This document shows, piece by piece, positions 1 through 11,494 of a DNA stretch of 64,000 nucleotides. The position numbers and the translations under genes were made by a program. Position 1 is the first letter of the stretch. Each line of letters opens with the position of its first letter. The notes beneath the pieces were generated by a model, which did no database searches, was not told the DNA's origin, and saw nothing but the letters and a program-made list of their open reading frames with translations. The DNA lies in the NCBI RefSeq assembly GCF_010093815.1, contig NW_022985557.1, forward strand, positions 186,001 to 250,000, read 5' to 3'. This stretch comes from Pseudovirgaria hyperparasitica (Eukaryota; Ascomycota; Dothideomycetes; Acrospermales; Acrospermaceae).

Positions 1-431
1 GGTGTTCATATAGACTATTTACTAGCTGATTTGAACCTTATAACTAAGGCAACGGGAGCGGGACGGGACCTGTTTCTGGAATAGATGAGCCGGTATTTGC
101 CACGTGAGCGAGAGGGGAAGCGGGATAAGCGGGATATGACGGGGATGCAAATGCGGTTGGAATCCTTCGCGGACGCATCAGAAACCATATTTCTGGGGGC
201 CGAAGAGGTCTAGCTATTCGTATATTTTTGGCCTCTGATCACCTAGCCTAAGACAACTTCGAGATACCAAGCGGTAAAATGCAACTGCAGCAAAAGGGTA
301 TGTTGAACAAGCTAAGGGCGATATTGTACAGCTCCATGCTGCAACAAATGGCTATGATTGTCCAACTTGGAATGCGGGTAATGTTTTGCTCAGACTTAAT
401 TGCCATGTTCCATATATCGCTGGGGACACAC
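1..431. other. Left-edge intergenic sequence beyond SLA2
   Basis: No gene could be supported here. The stretch lies downstream of the last SLA2 exon. Short open stretches occur on the plus strand near 280-430, but they match no family I can name and run into the SLA2 terminal exon. In many ascomycetes this side of SLA2 leads towards the mating-type locus. No HMG or alpha-box sequence is visible in these bases. Confidence 0.5.
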
Positions 432-3400
432 TTAATCTTCTTGCTGGTATGAGATCTTTCTCATCTCTCCAAGACGGGTTCGTGCCTGCGCAAGCGAATT
501 TTCCAGCTGCAGAATCTCAACCTGGAACCTTTGTTAGCAGATGGACTGAAGATAATGATTAGATCTCTATGGTCATGCAACATACCTGCTGTTCCATCTC
601 CTGTACTTTAAACTCATGTCCACTGAGCTTGCTGTAATCAACAACCTCGTTGTCATCACGGTTTCTTTGTGCAATAATCTCCTGGACCTGCCGTACAAGG
701 GACCTGCAGGCACTCGTCACCGCTTTACTGGCTGTTTCCAATCTGTCCTGACTCTTGCTCATGAAGGAGGCCTTGACTCTGCTGGCTGCGACGAGCTGTG
801 CCGTGCTGGCTGCGACGTCGTTACTAGCAACGATGAGCTGCTCGGGCGAATTGCGTCCACTGATGACGCCGTCGGCAGTCTCAATAAGCAGATTCGTCGA
901 CGATGCTACAGCCTTAGCTGCGCTGATCAACCCCTCTGTCCACCGGTTGTGTTTCTTGTAGAAAGCAGTTCGCGATGCAGCGCCACGACCTTCTCGTACA
1001 ATTTCTTGCTGCGATGCCGTCGCCGCCTTGATGAGCTGGGCGATTGCATTTGTGACAGCAATGGCGGCGGCAAGAATTGAGTCATGGATCTTGAGCTCGT
1101 AGGTGGAGTACGAGTCACGAGGCTTGTTCATGAGCTTTGTAAGTCGCTCCGTTGCAGCGTCAATGGCATTGGCAGCATTGGTGAGTTCACGGTCGACCAG
1201 GTCACCAAGATCTCCCTGAGCGTTAGTAATCTTGCTCTTGGGGGCAAATGCGTCGGCAAGCTTGGAGAGCTTTTGCAGATTTACTTGGACATCATTGTTG
1301 TTATTGATGACAACGTCTGTCTTTTGCAGTGGCTCCAGTCCCTCCAGGCGGAAGGACTGTAAGTTGCGGAAGAACTGTAGCGTAGAAGATGCAGCCTGTC
1401 TTGCAGCATTGATAAGTTGGTCTCCTTTCTTGTCATCCGAGGCAAAACGCGTAAGCCCCTTGGTATTGCTTAGAACATCGGCGATAGAGCCCGAAAAAGC
1501 GTTAACTGTGCGAATGATCTCAGCATGTCCGCTAGTAGCTCCATCGGCGATGAAGTTGTTGAAGGCCGTGGAAAACTCCATAGCGTTCTGTGACGCCTTT
1601 TCGATCTGCGATAAGACAAATGCGCCCGACGCGTTCTGGTTTCCAGCTTGCATCGAAGAGTCAAGCTCGTACAAAGCTTCGTCCACACGCTGCACTCCAC
1701 TTTGTAGTACCGAGTCGATGATATCATTGATGCGTTTGATGTTGTCAAGAATGAGAGAGTCGATCTGTCCGTCCATGGCTCTGTCCGTGTCACCCTGGCC
1801 TAACTTCAATTCGTTAAGCTCAAGAAGAGTTTGATCCATGCCAGCCTTGAAAATTTCCAGTTCCTCTTCCTTTTCACGAAGCTGGCGCTCCAGATCCGAG
1901 TCTCCTTCTCGATACTTCATGTGGAAATCTTCTAGCTGCCTGGTTTTGTTGCGGAGAGCTTCTTCAAGGTCGGCTATCTCCCGATTATGTCTCGAGAGCA
2001 TTGCCGAAAGCTCTGAGCCTTTTCCTCGTTCCGCGTTTTCGGCCCTCTCCATCGCGAATCGAAGCTCTCGCTTGAGCTTCTCCAGCTCTTCTTTGTGCCC
2101 ACCCTGGGAACGATCTTTGTCCAAGTATGCTTTGTCGCGTTCTCTAATCATATCTGCTAGCTCCAAGTTCTTCGTCTTCAGCTCACGTGAGAGCTTTTCA
2201 CGTGCATCAATTGCTTCCTGTGCTGAAGCCGCTTTTACTTGAACTTGCTTGAACTTCTGCAACAATTGCAAATGCTCGTGTCGAAGCTGCGAGTAAAGCT
2301 TGGCAAGAGCTTCATATTTAGTCCTCCAAGTGTTTAACTGCTCTTGAAGGGCACGGATTTGGTCATCTTTGGACTGCGATTGCTGTTGGAAATTTGCGTT
2401 GAGCTGATTCAGCTCCCCCTCCAGTGCTTTCATTCGCTGGTCGTATTGCGCAAGCATTAACTGATCCTGTTCGTATTGCTGCCTTGCACGAAGATTCTCC
2501 TGCTCCAACTCCGCAAGGCGACCTTGCGTCTGCTGTGCGTACTGATCACGAAGTAGCTGATCGTGAGCAAGACGCGCCTGTTCTTGCTGTAATCGTTGCT
2601 GCTCTTCAAAGTCTCGCTGGGCTTGGAGTGACTGCTGTTGCTGCAACCGTTGGGCCTCCTCCCACTGAGCCTGTAGCCGTCGCTGCTCGGCCTCATATTC
2701 ATCTTGCTGACGCTTCTGCTCGTTTTTCCAGAACTCGTTGATAGGCTCTGGATCGGGTGCATTGGATTTTGGAGGTGATTTAGGGGCTGCGACTTCCCGT
2801 GCAGGACGTGTGGGTAGCGCTGGAGCAGATTCATCTTCTGACAGTAGATTTGGAGGATCCTGTGGCAGCTTCGGGACTGTAATAAGGCTTGTGAGATACC
2901 TCAGATTAGAGCATTCGTAGTAGAATTTGACCAAGCGGTAGTGCTGCGCGTCGTAACGTCCTCTCAGGGGAGATAGAGCTTCATCGTCTCCCAAGGCTAT
3001 TTGATTTAGCTTCCAGTCCTTGATAAATAGTATGAATACATACTTGTATGCATGGCGCGAAGCATGCTTGTGATAAATTTGTATATACCATAGCTCTCTT
3101 GCACTAGCGGCACTAGTGCGGAGATACGGCACTCATTGTTCTGTCCGCTACGGAAGTGCGAGAAAATCAGTTTCTGGAAAGAGTCGATTTGGTCCTGCAG
3201 CGTCATAAGGTCTGAAATGGTTTCATAGCTTTGAAGATATGTATTAGCATTCTCCACTCGCGATGGAGTATGTACTTACCCCTCGTTCGGGTCATTGATC
3301 GATTTGAGACTAATGTATTCTTCATACTCGAATGTTCCTATTCAAGTTCAGTATAAGCTCTTCATTCACATATATGGGCCGTACCATTGAATTCCGGGTG

Positions 3401-4026
3401 CTGTCGATGGAAAGCGAGTTTAGCGAGGAGGAAATATACATATTCCTGAATCAATGGCATATACCCTATGATTATGAGCAGTCTGCCAGTATATATTTCG
3501 GAGATGATAGTACCTCTTAGGCCGTCCCCGCCTCCTGCACCTCGAGACAAACTTTCTATCCAATTGACATTGGCTTGCGCCTCTTTAAGTGCTATCGGAT
3601 GGCCTTCTTGTAGCACTTTGTGAATGGTTTGGAGGGCTTTGAATGTTTGAACCTCGTCAGCAAGGATTGGTTGGCTGTGTGTTGTAAGTCATAGCGCTTG
3701 AGGGGTAGCAGTGAGTGCGTACACTTTCATCCCAGCCCAAAACGATCCCGACGATTTATGGTCCCAAGTGTATACAATCGCGCTTCGTACATGTTTTCCT
3801 GTATTGTGTCAACTCTGAGCTGCTCGATCTTCGGTGAATAGGACTTCGCACTCTTAGGAGCTGTCTCATCTGGAACCATAAGTTAGCAGGCTACAGCTTC
3901 GTGGCAGTGAAGATAGCATACCAATACTTGTCGCTTTCCGAATGTTGATCGCAAGCTCGGATTCTTGCCTGGATCTGCATCAACTAGTTACTCTTGTATG
4001 ATAGATCTTGCAGCTCACTTGGTCAT
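432..4026 (-). CDS. SLA2: Sla2/End4-type endocytic adaptor (ANTH, coiled coil, talin-like I/LWEQ)
   Basis: Clathrin and actin adaptor of endocytic patches, orthologous to yeast Sla2 and animal HIP1R. It binds PI(4,5)P2 through an N-terminal ANTH domain and F-actin through a C-terminal THATCH domain. Nine introns are predicted. The start ATG is at 4026-4024; exon 1 is 8 nt and exon 3 only 18 nt (3869-3852). The ANTH segment spans about 3968-3010 and includes HKVLQEGHP and LIQEYVYFLLAKL. A long Gln/Glu-rich coiled coil follows (about 2750-1850). The I/LWEQ region contains RWTEGLISAAKAVA and ends with DYSKLSGHEFKVQEMEQQ. A final small exon (about 521-432) restores the expected tail, LENSLAQARTRLGEMRK, and the stop. 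Convergent or divergent neighbours to the left are outside the window. Identity is very secure; exact splice sites slightly less so. Confidence 0.95.
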
Positions 4027-4525
4027 GTCCACATTGCGTGTGGACCCGTGGTAAGCCATCGAACAGGCGCGCTCGAGGCGCTGGACGTCGGGAGTGTTTG
4101 CGGAAGAATTGGATCGCGGCACCAGTACACAGGCACGGTCCTGCAGGTGATTAGATGGTTATATAAACGTTGACTGGTGGATGTGTGCGTAGAGCTCGAT
4201 GGCAATGTAGTTGTGAGGTCGGACTGCTCCTTGCACCAGACCGGAGCTTCGGTCGAGGTGACGACGATTCTTGGCATTACGCCAGCTCACACAGCCTGAG
4301 GTTCAAACCTCTTATCGGTCTCGCAGAAATGGATGAAATGATCATTACAGAATTTAACTCTAGATGCTCTCGTTCTGGTCGCCCAGAGAACTCCAAAATA
4401 TGCTATGTATATCTGCTCAGCCTGCGCCCCAAGGCCTCTCGTGGCTGTGGCCATGGAAAGTCAACCAAAACACCTACGCTATGCAACCAAATCTACAAAC
4501 CGCCCCTCGCATCATACGAGCGCTG

Positions 4526-5995
4526 CTAATGAAGTAGCTCGTCGTTTCCCACCATGTTTGACATAGGGTCTGCTGCTTGCCGACGCTTGCGCCTGTATTC
4601 GTCCATCTCTTCCTCCGTGATACCTGCAGCCATAACATCAGCCGTTCGTTTCCTCGATGTTGCATCAGCCGGGGCGGTTGCTTCATTTTGCTCTGCGCGT
4701 ACAACTTCGACGTAATTTTCCGGGGTTTCATTATGATCAAGCCCCAGACTTTCACCTAGTCTAAGGCGGCTCGCTTCCTCCAGGGCCGTCTTTCCCTCCT
4801 CGCCAGTACAATAGCTGTTCTTGACGAAAGAGTGGCAGCACGCATATCCCCATTTGAAATCTGACCACCAGCTTCCCCATACACTCGTGTGATTGTTGAT
4901 CAGTACGTCTTCGGGATACTTTGACTTTGCCTTGACCTTCGGCGCCCCCTTGATTCCTCCATGTTCGTCATATTCAACATAGCGTTCTGATTCGACGACC
5001 GCTGTTTCTTTCAATGACTTATCGGTGACTTCATCTTGTCCCCCATACTTTTCCAGTAAGGCTTTGTGATGGGCGAGCTTCTTGGCTTCTGCCTCTTGTA
5101 TTTCTTTCTTCCGTAAAACTTCTCCCGATGTAGGATTAGCCTGTAAATGTATCTTATTCTTGCCGCGCTGCTCTTGAGTCTCCCAGGCATACTTTTGAGC
5201 CCTTTCGAACTCTGCCGCATCCCCTGATGCTCTCATGAACCCCTCCTCCGCGACTAGAGCTGCAGCTTGATCCGATGTAGCTCCACTATCAACCATAGAG
5301 CGCGTCTTTGGATCATACTTGGCGGAATCTAGATCGAGATTGACTAAGTATTTTGCGGTGTCCTCTCGAAGGCGGAGGTTCCGTGTGCCCTTTGATTGTT
5401 GGCGACCCATTTCAGTCTCTTCTTCATACTTTGCGCCTTCGTCGTCCTCGCCCCCTTCCGTCAATGCTCTCGCTCCCACAGCCTCTCCTTGCGCGGCTTT
5501 CTTCATCGCCTCGAGTTGGTTGTACTCCTCGACTATTGAGGCGTACTCAGATGAATCGAAACCGTTCCAGCGATCTCTCTTAGCTTCCCAGCCAAGTTTA
5601 ACATCCTGTATGATCTCATCCGCTTGTATGTCCTTGCCAGTCCATTTGGCGCCTTGTTTTCGAGGTCGTTCCAGACAGTCTTTCGCCTTATGCGTCATAG
5701 CGCCACAGTTCTCACATGCACCTTTGCGATATTTGGTGGCAGCTGGTCCTGCCTTGCGCCCGCGATCGTACCATTTCGAATCTTCGGCCGCTTTTTGTAA
5801 ACGTTGATGCTCTAGGTAGTCGGCAGACTCGTCGATATCATTGACATAGAAGGGCTTCTTCGAAATGAAAGACGGAATATATTCTATCGCAAGATTAATT
5901 ATTAAACTCAAGCTGCTTGTAGGTAAGGACCGACCATTCTTTTCTTTGTTCGCCACGGACACGTCCACGCGCTTCTTGGGATTCGCTGGAGGCAT
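4526..5995 (-). CDS. SLU7: Pre-mRNA splicing factor Slu7
   Basis: Second-step splicing factor that helps choose the 3' splice site in the spliceosome. The start was placed at 5995 because MPPANPKKR begins there; the seven codons upstream in frame are not typical of the family. A CCHC zinc knuckle, [14 protein letters not shown], lies near residue 100. It is followed by the family signature [20 protein letters not shown] and by the central block [12 protein letters not shown]. The C-terminus is Lys/Arg-rich and ends [11 protein letters not shown] 51-nt in-frame intron near 5926-5876 probably joins KEKN to EYIPSFIS, which matches the family. Its donor, GTCGGT, is weak, and if it is retained about 17 residues are added. 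The gene is tandem with SLA2 (stop 500 nt upstream of the SLA2 start) and divergent from REV3. Confidence 0.93.
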   Translation of the reverse strand: MPPANPKKRVDVSVANKEKNGRSLPTSSLSLIINLAIEYIPSFISKKPFYVNDIDESADYLEHQRLQKAAEDSKWYDRGRKAGPAATKYRKGACENCGAMTHKAKDCLERPRKQGAKWTGKDIQADEIIQDVKLGWEAKRDRWNGFDSSEYASIVEEYNQLEAMKKAAQGEAVGARALTEGGEDDEGAKYEEETEMGRQQSKGTRNLRLREDTAKYLVNLDLDSAKYDPKTRSMVDSGATSDQAAALVAEEGFMRASGDAAEFERAQKYAWETQEQRGKNKIHLQANPTSGEVLRKKEIQEAEAKKLAHHKALLEKYGGQDEVTDKSLKETAVVESERYVEYDEHGGIKGAPKVKAKSKYPEDVLINNHTSVWGSWWSDFKWGYACCHSFVKNSYCTGEEGKTALEEASRLRLGESLGLDHNETPENYVEVVRAEQNEATAPADATSRKRTADVMAAGITEEEMDEYRRKRRQAADPMSNMVGNDELLH

Positions 5996-6299
5996 TTTTG
6001 AGTGTGCACGCCACACCGCGCATGTGTGTGTCGGATCACTGTTGATAGAATAATGGTGCGATGGCCAGGCATTACCTCGCGGACTCGCGGAACCTTGAAC
6101 TTAGTCTGTTGCGATTGAAGAGGTCAGCCCTACGAAATGCCAAGCCGCTAATTGAACCATGTTACAACGCGTCGATGTCATGCAAGCGGACGCGATTTGC
6201 CTCATCAACAAAAACCAACGTTGATAACTACACGATCCCTGGTCCGTTGCGCTACATCATGTTATGCCGGCTCGTGGTCACCGCTTATTGGAGACTCGA
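5996..6299. promoter_or_regulatory. Shared promoter between SLU7 and REV3
   Basis: This 304-nt gap separates the divergent start codons of SLU7 (minus) and REV3 (plus), so it must hold both core promoters and both 5' leaders. It is not AT-rich and shows no clear TATA box. That would fit housekeeping promoters, but no specific factor site can be assigned from sequence alone. Confidence 0.6.
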
Positions 6300-9200
6300 A
6301 TGGATACATTTCGATTCCGTTTGAACTGCCTGGACCATTACCAAGCGACCCCAACTGAGTTAGACCCGCAGTTATCTTCTGGTGGTGGTCTCTCGCAAAG
6401 ACACAATGCTCCACCTATTGTTGTCATTCGTGCGTTTGGGGCAACGGAGACTGGACAAAAAGTGTGTGCTCATATACACGGGGCTCTTCCTTATGTGTAC
6501 CTGAAATACGAAGGCAGTCTGGACGATGATGCTGGTTTGTTTCTTCTACATAGCATTGATTAAGGCTGACAATCGTCAGTCGACAGCTATATGCACGACT
6601 TGCGTATTTCAATCGATCACGCGCTTGCTACTAGTTACCGCAGGAATGCTTACGATGGGAAAGCCAAATTCGTAGGCCATATCACACTAGTAAAAGGGGT
6701 GCCCTTTTACGGCTACACTGTTGGGTATGAGTATTTTCTTAAAGTCTACATGTTGAATCCGACAAACATGACGCGACTAGCGGATCTTCTATCCCAGGGC
6801 GCTGTAATGAATAAAGTCATCCAACCGTTTGAGATGCATCTACAATTCCTATTACAATGGATGTGCGATTTTAACTTGTACGGGTGCGCCTATATCGACA
6901 GCGCAAAAGTCATGTTTCGCAGCCCGGTTCCCGCATACATGGACATGAATAGCCTGTCACACAAATGGCATGACGAATCGATACGTCCTGATTGGATATC
7001 AAACACTGAGAGCTTCCCCAGACAGAGTCATTGCTCCCTAGAAGTGGACATATGCGTTGAAGATATCTTGAACAGAAAAGAGATCCGACCAAGGCCCCTT
7101 CATCAAGACTTCATTGAAAGGTTCCACCAGATTGGTCCAGATGAAAAGTTTGTCAATTCTATGGCCAGTCTATGGCGAGATGAAACCCTGCGGCGAAAGA
7201 GGCGCATGGGTCTAAAGGACCCAGGTAGCAGTCCGTTCCCACCTGAAGTCTTTGTTTCCATGTCAGCAGGCCCTAGAAACACGGACAGTGGAGGTTGGAT
7301 TCATGAAGACGAGTTTCGTCAAGTCATCGAGGATTTGATCAGAGAAGAAGAGCAGAAAGGCTCCGACCCTGGCAGGAACTTTGAAAACTTTTTGGAACGA
7401 AATACCCTTGAGAAAGGGGTTCAAACTGCACTGGAAAGTGTAGCTGACCTGTTTTCTCATAACGTCCGCCGCGCTCGATTAGAGCCTCTTGAAAACTTCA
7501 CAGTCTCAGAGGCATCTTCGGATCGCACTCCCGAACATGTCAGTGACGATATGACCATCAATCTTGATAGAGAACCCGATGTGTATCGTTCAGAACTGGA
7601 GACGATTGGTGAAGAGCCGGGAAAGGGGATAGATTCTATGCTCGATGATAAGGTGATGCAGAATGGTAAACGCGTGCAAACTTCGCCGGCGAGAAATCGT
7701 GCTAAACGATCACGAATATCTACATCCGAACCGCTGTCTCCGAGTCATGCAGATATCAATGCTCGAGCGAACAATGATATAATGGCAGCAATATCATCAC
7801 AGAGTAGCATCAAATCCACAAAGGGGCCCACAACCTTCTCGTTCCCAGTCGTAAAAGACCCAAACGACCCGGAAACCAGATTACGATTGAGCCAGCGTGA
7901 ATTCTCTAATTCGCAAAAGGCCCCACAGACACCTGCGTCAAAGATCATTCAGCAGTTTTCCACCCCGGCGGCGACACGAACTCCTTGGGGTCTCTCGATG
8001 GAGCTTACCCCTCAATCTAATAGGTCTCACACTAAGCTGTCGTCCGAAGCCGCTCAATTAGTAAAACACTTACAAACAGGGTTGATAGGAACCTCTAGGT
8101 CCTATTCCCTCTTCTACGGTTTCTTGCCTCCTTCATCGAGTCTTGTTGAGTCATCGATGATAGACTATGGCGTTCCGCCGACAATTTACCAAGATGCATA
8201 CTATGGCGATGAGAAAGACGTACCAGATCGCGCACGTGAGTACGCAGGGCGAGAGTTTAGATTACAAAGTACAACTATACCTTTCCTCCCTGCGTTCGAT
8301 GCTAGCGGAACTTCATCAGCTTGTCGGGGCGAAAACTCTCCGGTACTTGTGGATAAGATCACGGAGGAGCTGCGGCATTCTCGTCGTCGTCATGGATGTA
8401 GCTACCGATGCTGGGAATATGCTGAGTCGCCTCCTGCGTGTAAAGAGGTAGAGAAGTGGACGAGGGAACAGCTTTACGCACGCAAATCCGATTTAAGTCC
8501 TATGGGCTCAGGCTCGACATCGAGCACACTAGGGCAGGCTAACGTTACTGTGCGGAGCGATCCTTCACAAATTGAAGGCCCAACTCAGAGAAACAAGCAT
8601 GGCTTTAAGTTCTCCCAAAATAAAGCCTCTACGAGCGTTCTGCATGAAACGCAATATATGAGCATCATGAGTTTGGAAGTACACGTGAACAACCGTGGTT
8701 CTTTGGTTCCAGATCCTGCAGAGGACGAAGTGGCCTGCATATTCTGGTGCCTTCAATCAGACGATGACGGGGTTGCTAGCTCGAACGGCTTACGAACTGG
8801 GGTGCTCGCGTTGTCCAACAACGTGCAAATATCTGAACAGATTCGTGGCTTCCTATCGCCTGATATCGAACTTGAGACCGAAAACGACGAACTAGATCTG
8901 ATAAACCGCATGGTTGATATTGTTCGAGAATGCGACCCAGACATTCTGACTGGCTATGAGGTGCATAACGGATCTTGGGGCTTTCTCATTGAAAGAGCTC
9001 GACTAAAGTATGAATTTGACATCTGCGATGAATTCTCTCGTATGAAGGCACAGTCTCATGGTCGTTTTGGGAAAGAAGCCGATCGGTGGGGTTTCACACA
9101 TACTTCGACCATCCGGATTACTGGCCGGCATATGATCAACGTATGGCGAGCCATGAGGAGTGAACTCAACCTGCTACAGTACACTCTCGAAAACGTAGCG

Positions 9201-11231
9201 TTCCATCTACTACATAAACGCATTCCTCACTACCACTATTCAGACCTTACCAAATGGTATAAAAGCGGTCTACCAAGCGACGTCGCAAAGACGACCACGT
9301 ACTTTCTAGATCGGATCCGCCTCAATATCGACATCTTGGAAGCAAATGAACTGGTCGCCCGCACGAGCGAACAGGCGCGCCTTTTGGGGGTAGATTTCTT
9401 TTCAGTCTTTTCTCGAGGGTCACAGTATAAGGTGGAGTCACTGATGTTTCGTATTGCAAAGCCGGAGAATTTCATTCTGCCGTCTCCGACACGAAAACAG
9501 GTTGGGCAGCAGAATGCTTTAGAGTGTCTACCCTTGGTAATGGAGCCACAAAGCAATTTCTACAGCAGCCCTCTCCTTGTCCTGGACTTCCAGTCTTTGT
9601 ACCCCAGCGTCATGATCGCATATAATTACTGCTATTCGACCTGCTTGGGACGTATCGTCAGCTGGCGAGGACAGAACAAGATGGGTTATACCGACTTCAA
9701 ACGCGCACCAGGACTGCTTCCTTTAGTCAAGGACTATATCAACGTTGCACCAAATGGTATGATGTACGTCAAACCGGAGATGCGCAAATCTTTGCTGGCC
9801 AAGATGTTAGGAGAGATCTTGGAAACAAGAGTGATGGTGAAGAGCGGAATGAAAGTAGACAAGGATGATAAAACTCTCCAACAGCTTCTCAACAACAGAC
9901 AACTTGCCTTGAAGCTGATTGCAAATGTCACATATGGCTACGCATCTGCGTCTTTTTCTGGTCGCATGCCTTGTTCAGAAATTGCGGACAGTATTGTGCA
10001 GACCGGGCGAGAGACTCTCGAGAAAGCTATCGCTTTGATCCATTCTGTCGATCGATGGGGCGCCGAAGTAGTGTACGGCGACACTGACTCACTCTTTGTC
10101 TACCTAAAAGGCAGGACAAGGGATCAAGCGTTCAAAATCGGCCACGAGATCGCTGCAGCTGTCACCAAGGCCAATCCTCGTCCTGTCAAGCTAAAATTCG
10201 AAAAGGTCTATCATCCCTGCGTACTTATCGCCAAGAAGCGCTACGTGGGCTTCAAATACGAATCACCTTCACAGACCGAGCCCGATTTCGACGCTAAAGG
10301 TATCGAGACCGTCCGTAGAGATGGAACTCCTGCAGAGCAAAAGATCGAGGAGAAAGCACTGAAGATGCTGTTTCGAACAGCTGATCTCAGTGCAATCAAG
10401 GGCTACTTTCAGAGCCAATGCACAAAGATCATGTCTGGCCGCATCAGCATCCAAGACTTCCTTTTCGCCAAAGAAGTCAAGCTTGGCTCCTACTCCGACA
10501 AAGGCCCACCACCACCAGGTGCACTTCTCGCCACAAGACGCATGCTCAACGATGCACGTACAGAACCACAGTATGGCGAGCGCATACCATATGTCGTTGT
10601 CAGCGGGGCGCCCGGCGCTCGACTCATCGACCGGTGCGTTGATCCGGAAGTCCTCCTCCGTGATGACCACTTAGAACTTGACGCCGAATACTACATTTCT
10701 AAGAATCTTATCCCGCCCCTCGAGCGCATCTTCAATCTTGTGGGCGCGAACGTCAGACAGTGGTTTGACGAGATGCCGAAAGTGCAACGCATCCGCAATG
10801 TACAACAGCATCAAGCAGATGAGATGGAACAGCCTATTCTTAAGAAGACTATGGAGAGCTACATGAAAAGTTCGTTATGTATCGTATGTCGTGCGAAATT
10901 GCCGCCGCCCACAAACGAGCAGGAGAATAATGCTAACTCTCGAATACCGCTTTGTGACGCATGTAGCAGGTTTCCCTCGCGCTCTCTGCTGACGCTGCGG
11001 AGACGTATGCAGAAGGCGCAGACCAGAGCGCAAGATGTAGAGAGGGTGTGTAGAAGCTGTGCTGGTCTCACATTTGGTGAGGAGGTACGGTGCGATAGTC
11101 GAGACTGTCCGGTGTATTATACGAGGGTCAGGGAACGATCTGGGTTGGCTATGATACAGGACACAGTTGGAGTCGTTGTTTCCGCGCTGGAGACGAGTGA
11201 GATGGAGAAGGAGAAGGACCTTGAGTGGTGA
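6300..11231 (+). CDS. REV3: DNA polymerase zeta catalytic subunit Rev3
   Basis: Catalytic subunit of translesion polymerase zeta, family B, about 1,628 residues. The start ATG at 6300 gives the conserved beginning MDTFRFRLNCLDHYQ. One 45-nt intron (6535-6579) joins DDDA to VDSYMHDLRI. The N-terminal block has the Rev3-typical GVPFYGYTVGYEYFLKVY. A poorly conserved linker spans roughly residues 300-650. The exonuclease-like domain has lost its metal ligands: Exo I reads SLE rather than DxE, as expected for this proofreading-deficient enzyme. Polymerase motifs are intact: motif A DFQSLYPSVMIAYN (near 1078), motif B KLIANVTYGY and motif C YGDTDSLF (near 1243). Two C-terminal cysteine clusters (CIVC..CDAC near 1511; CRSC..CDSRDC near 1568) form the CysA zinc site and the CysB site that binds the Fe-S cluster and the accessory subunits. 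It looks complete and functional. Confidence 0.96.
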
Positions 11232-11494
11232 GCAAGTCTTTTCGGCCTGTGTTGACGTAACATACTTGTATTTTTACATATATGTATTACGATCAATTCA
11301 CGGTCCAGGGTCACATGAACATTTCCAAGTTGTTGAGATGTACAGGCCGCCGGAGGGCACAGCCTTGTTGGCGGGGTAATGGAATCATCCATACATGCGA
11401 GCAGGATGTAACAGTGGCACTTCAACCCCACGTCATATTGAAACGTACACTTACCTCCCAAACATCCCCGAAAGAAGTCTAGCAGGTTGTCGAA

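Noticed and set aside
280-545. Plus-strand open stretch with NCHVPYIAGDTLNLLAGM, slightly LysM-like
   Set aside because: It overlaps the last SLA2 exon on the other strand, has no signal peptide or complete LysM pattern, and SLA2 conservation explains the sequence.
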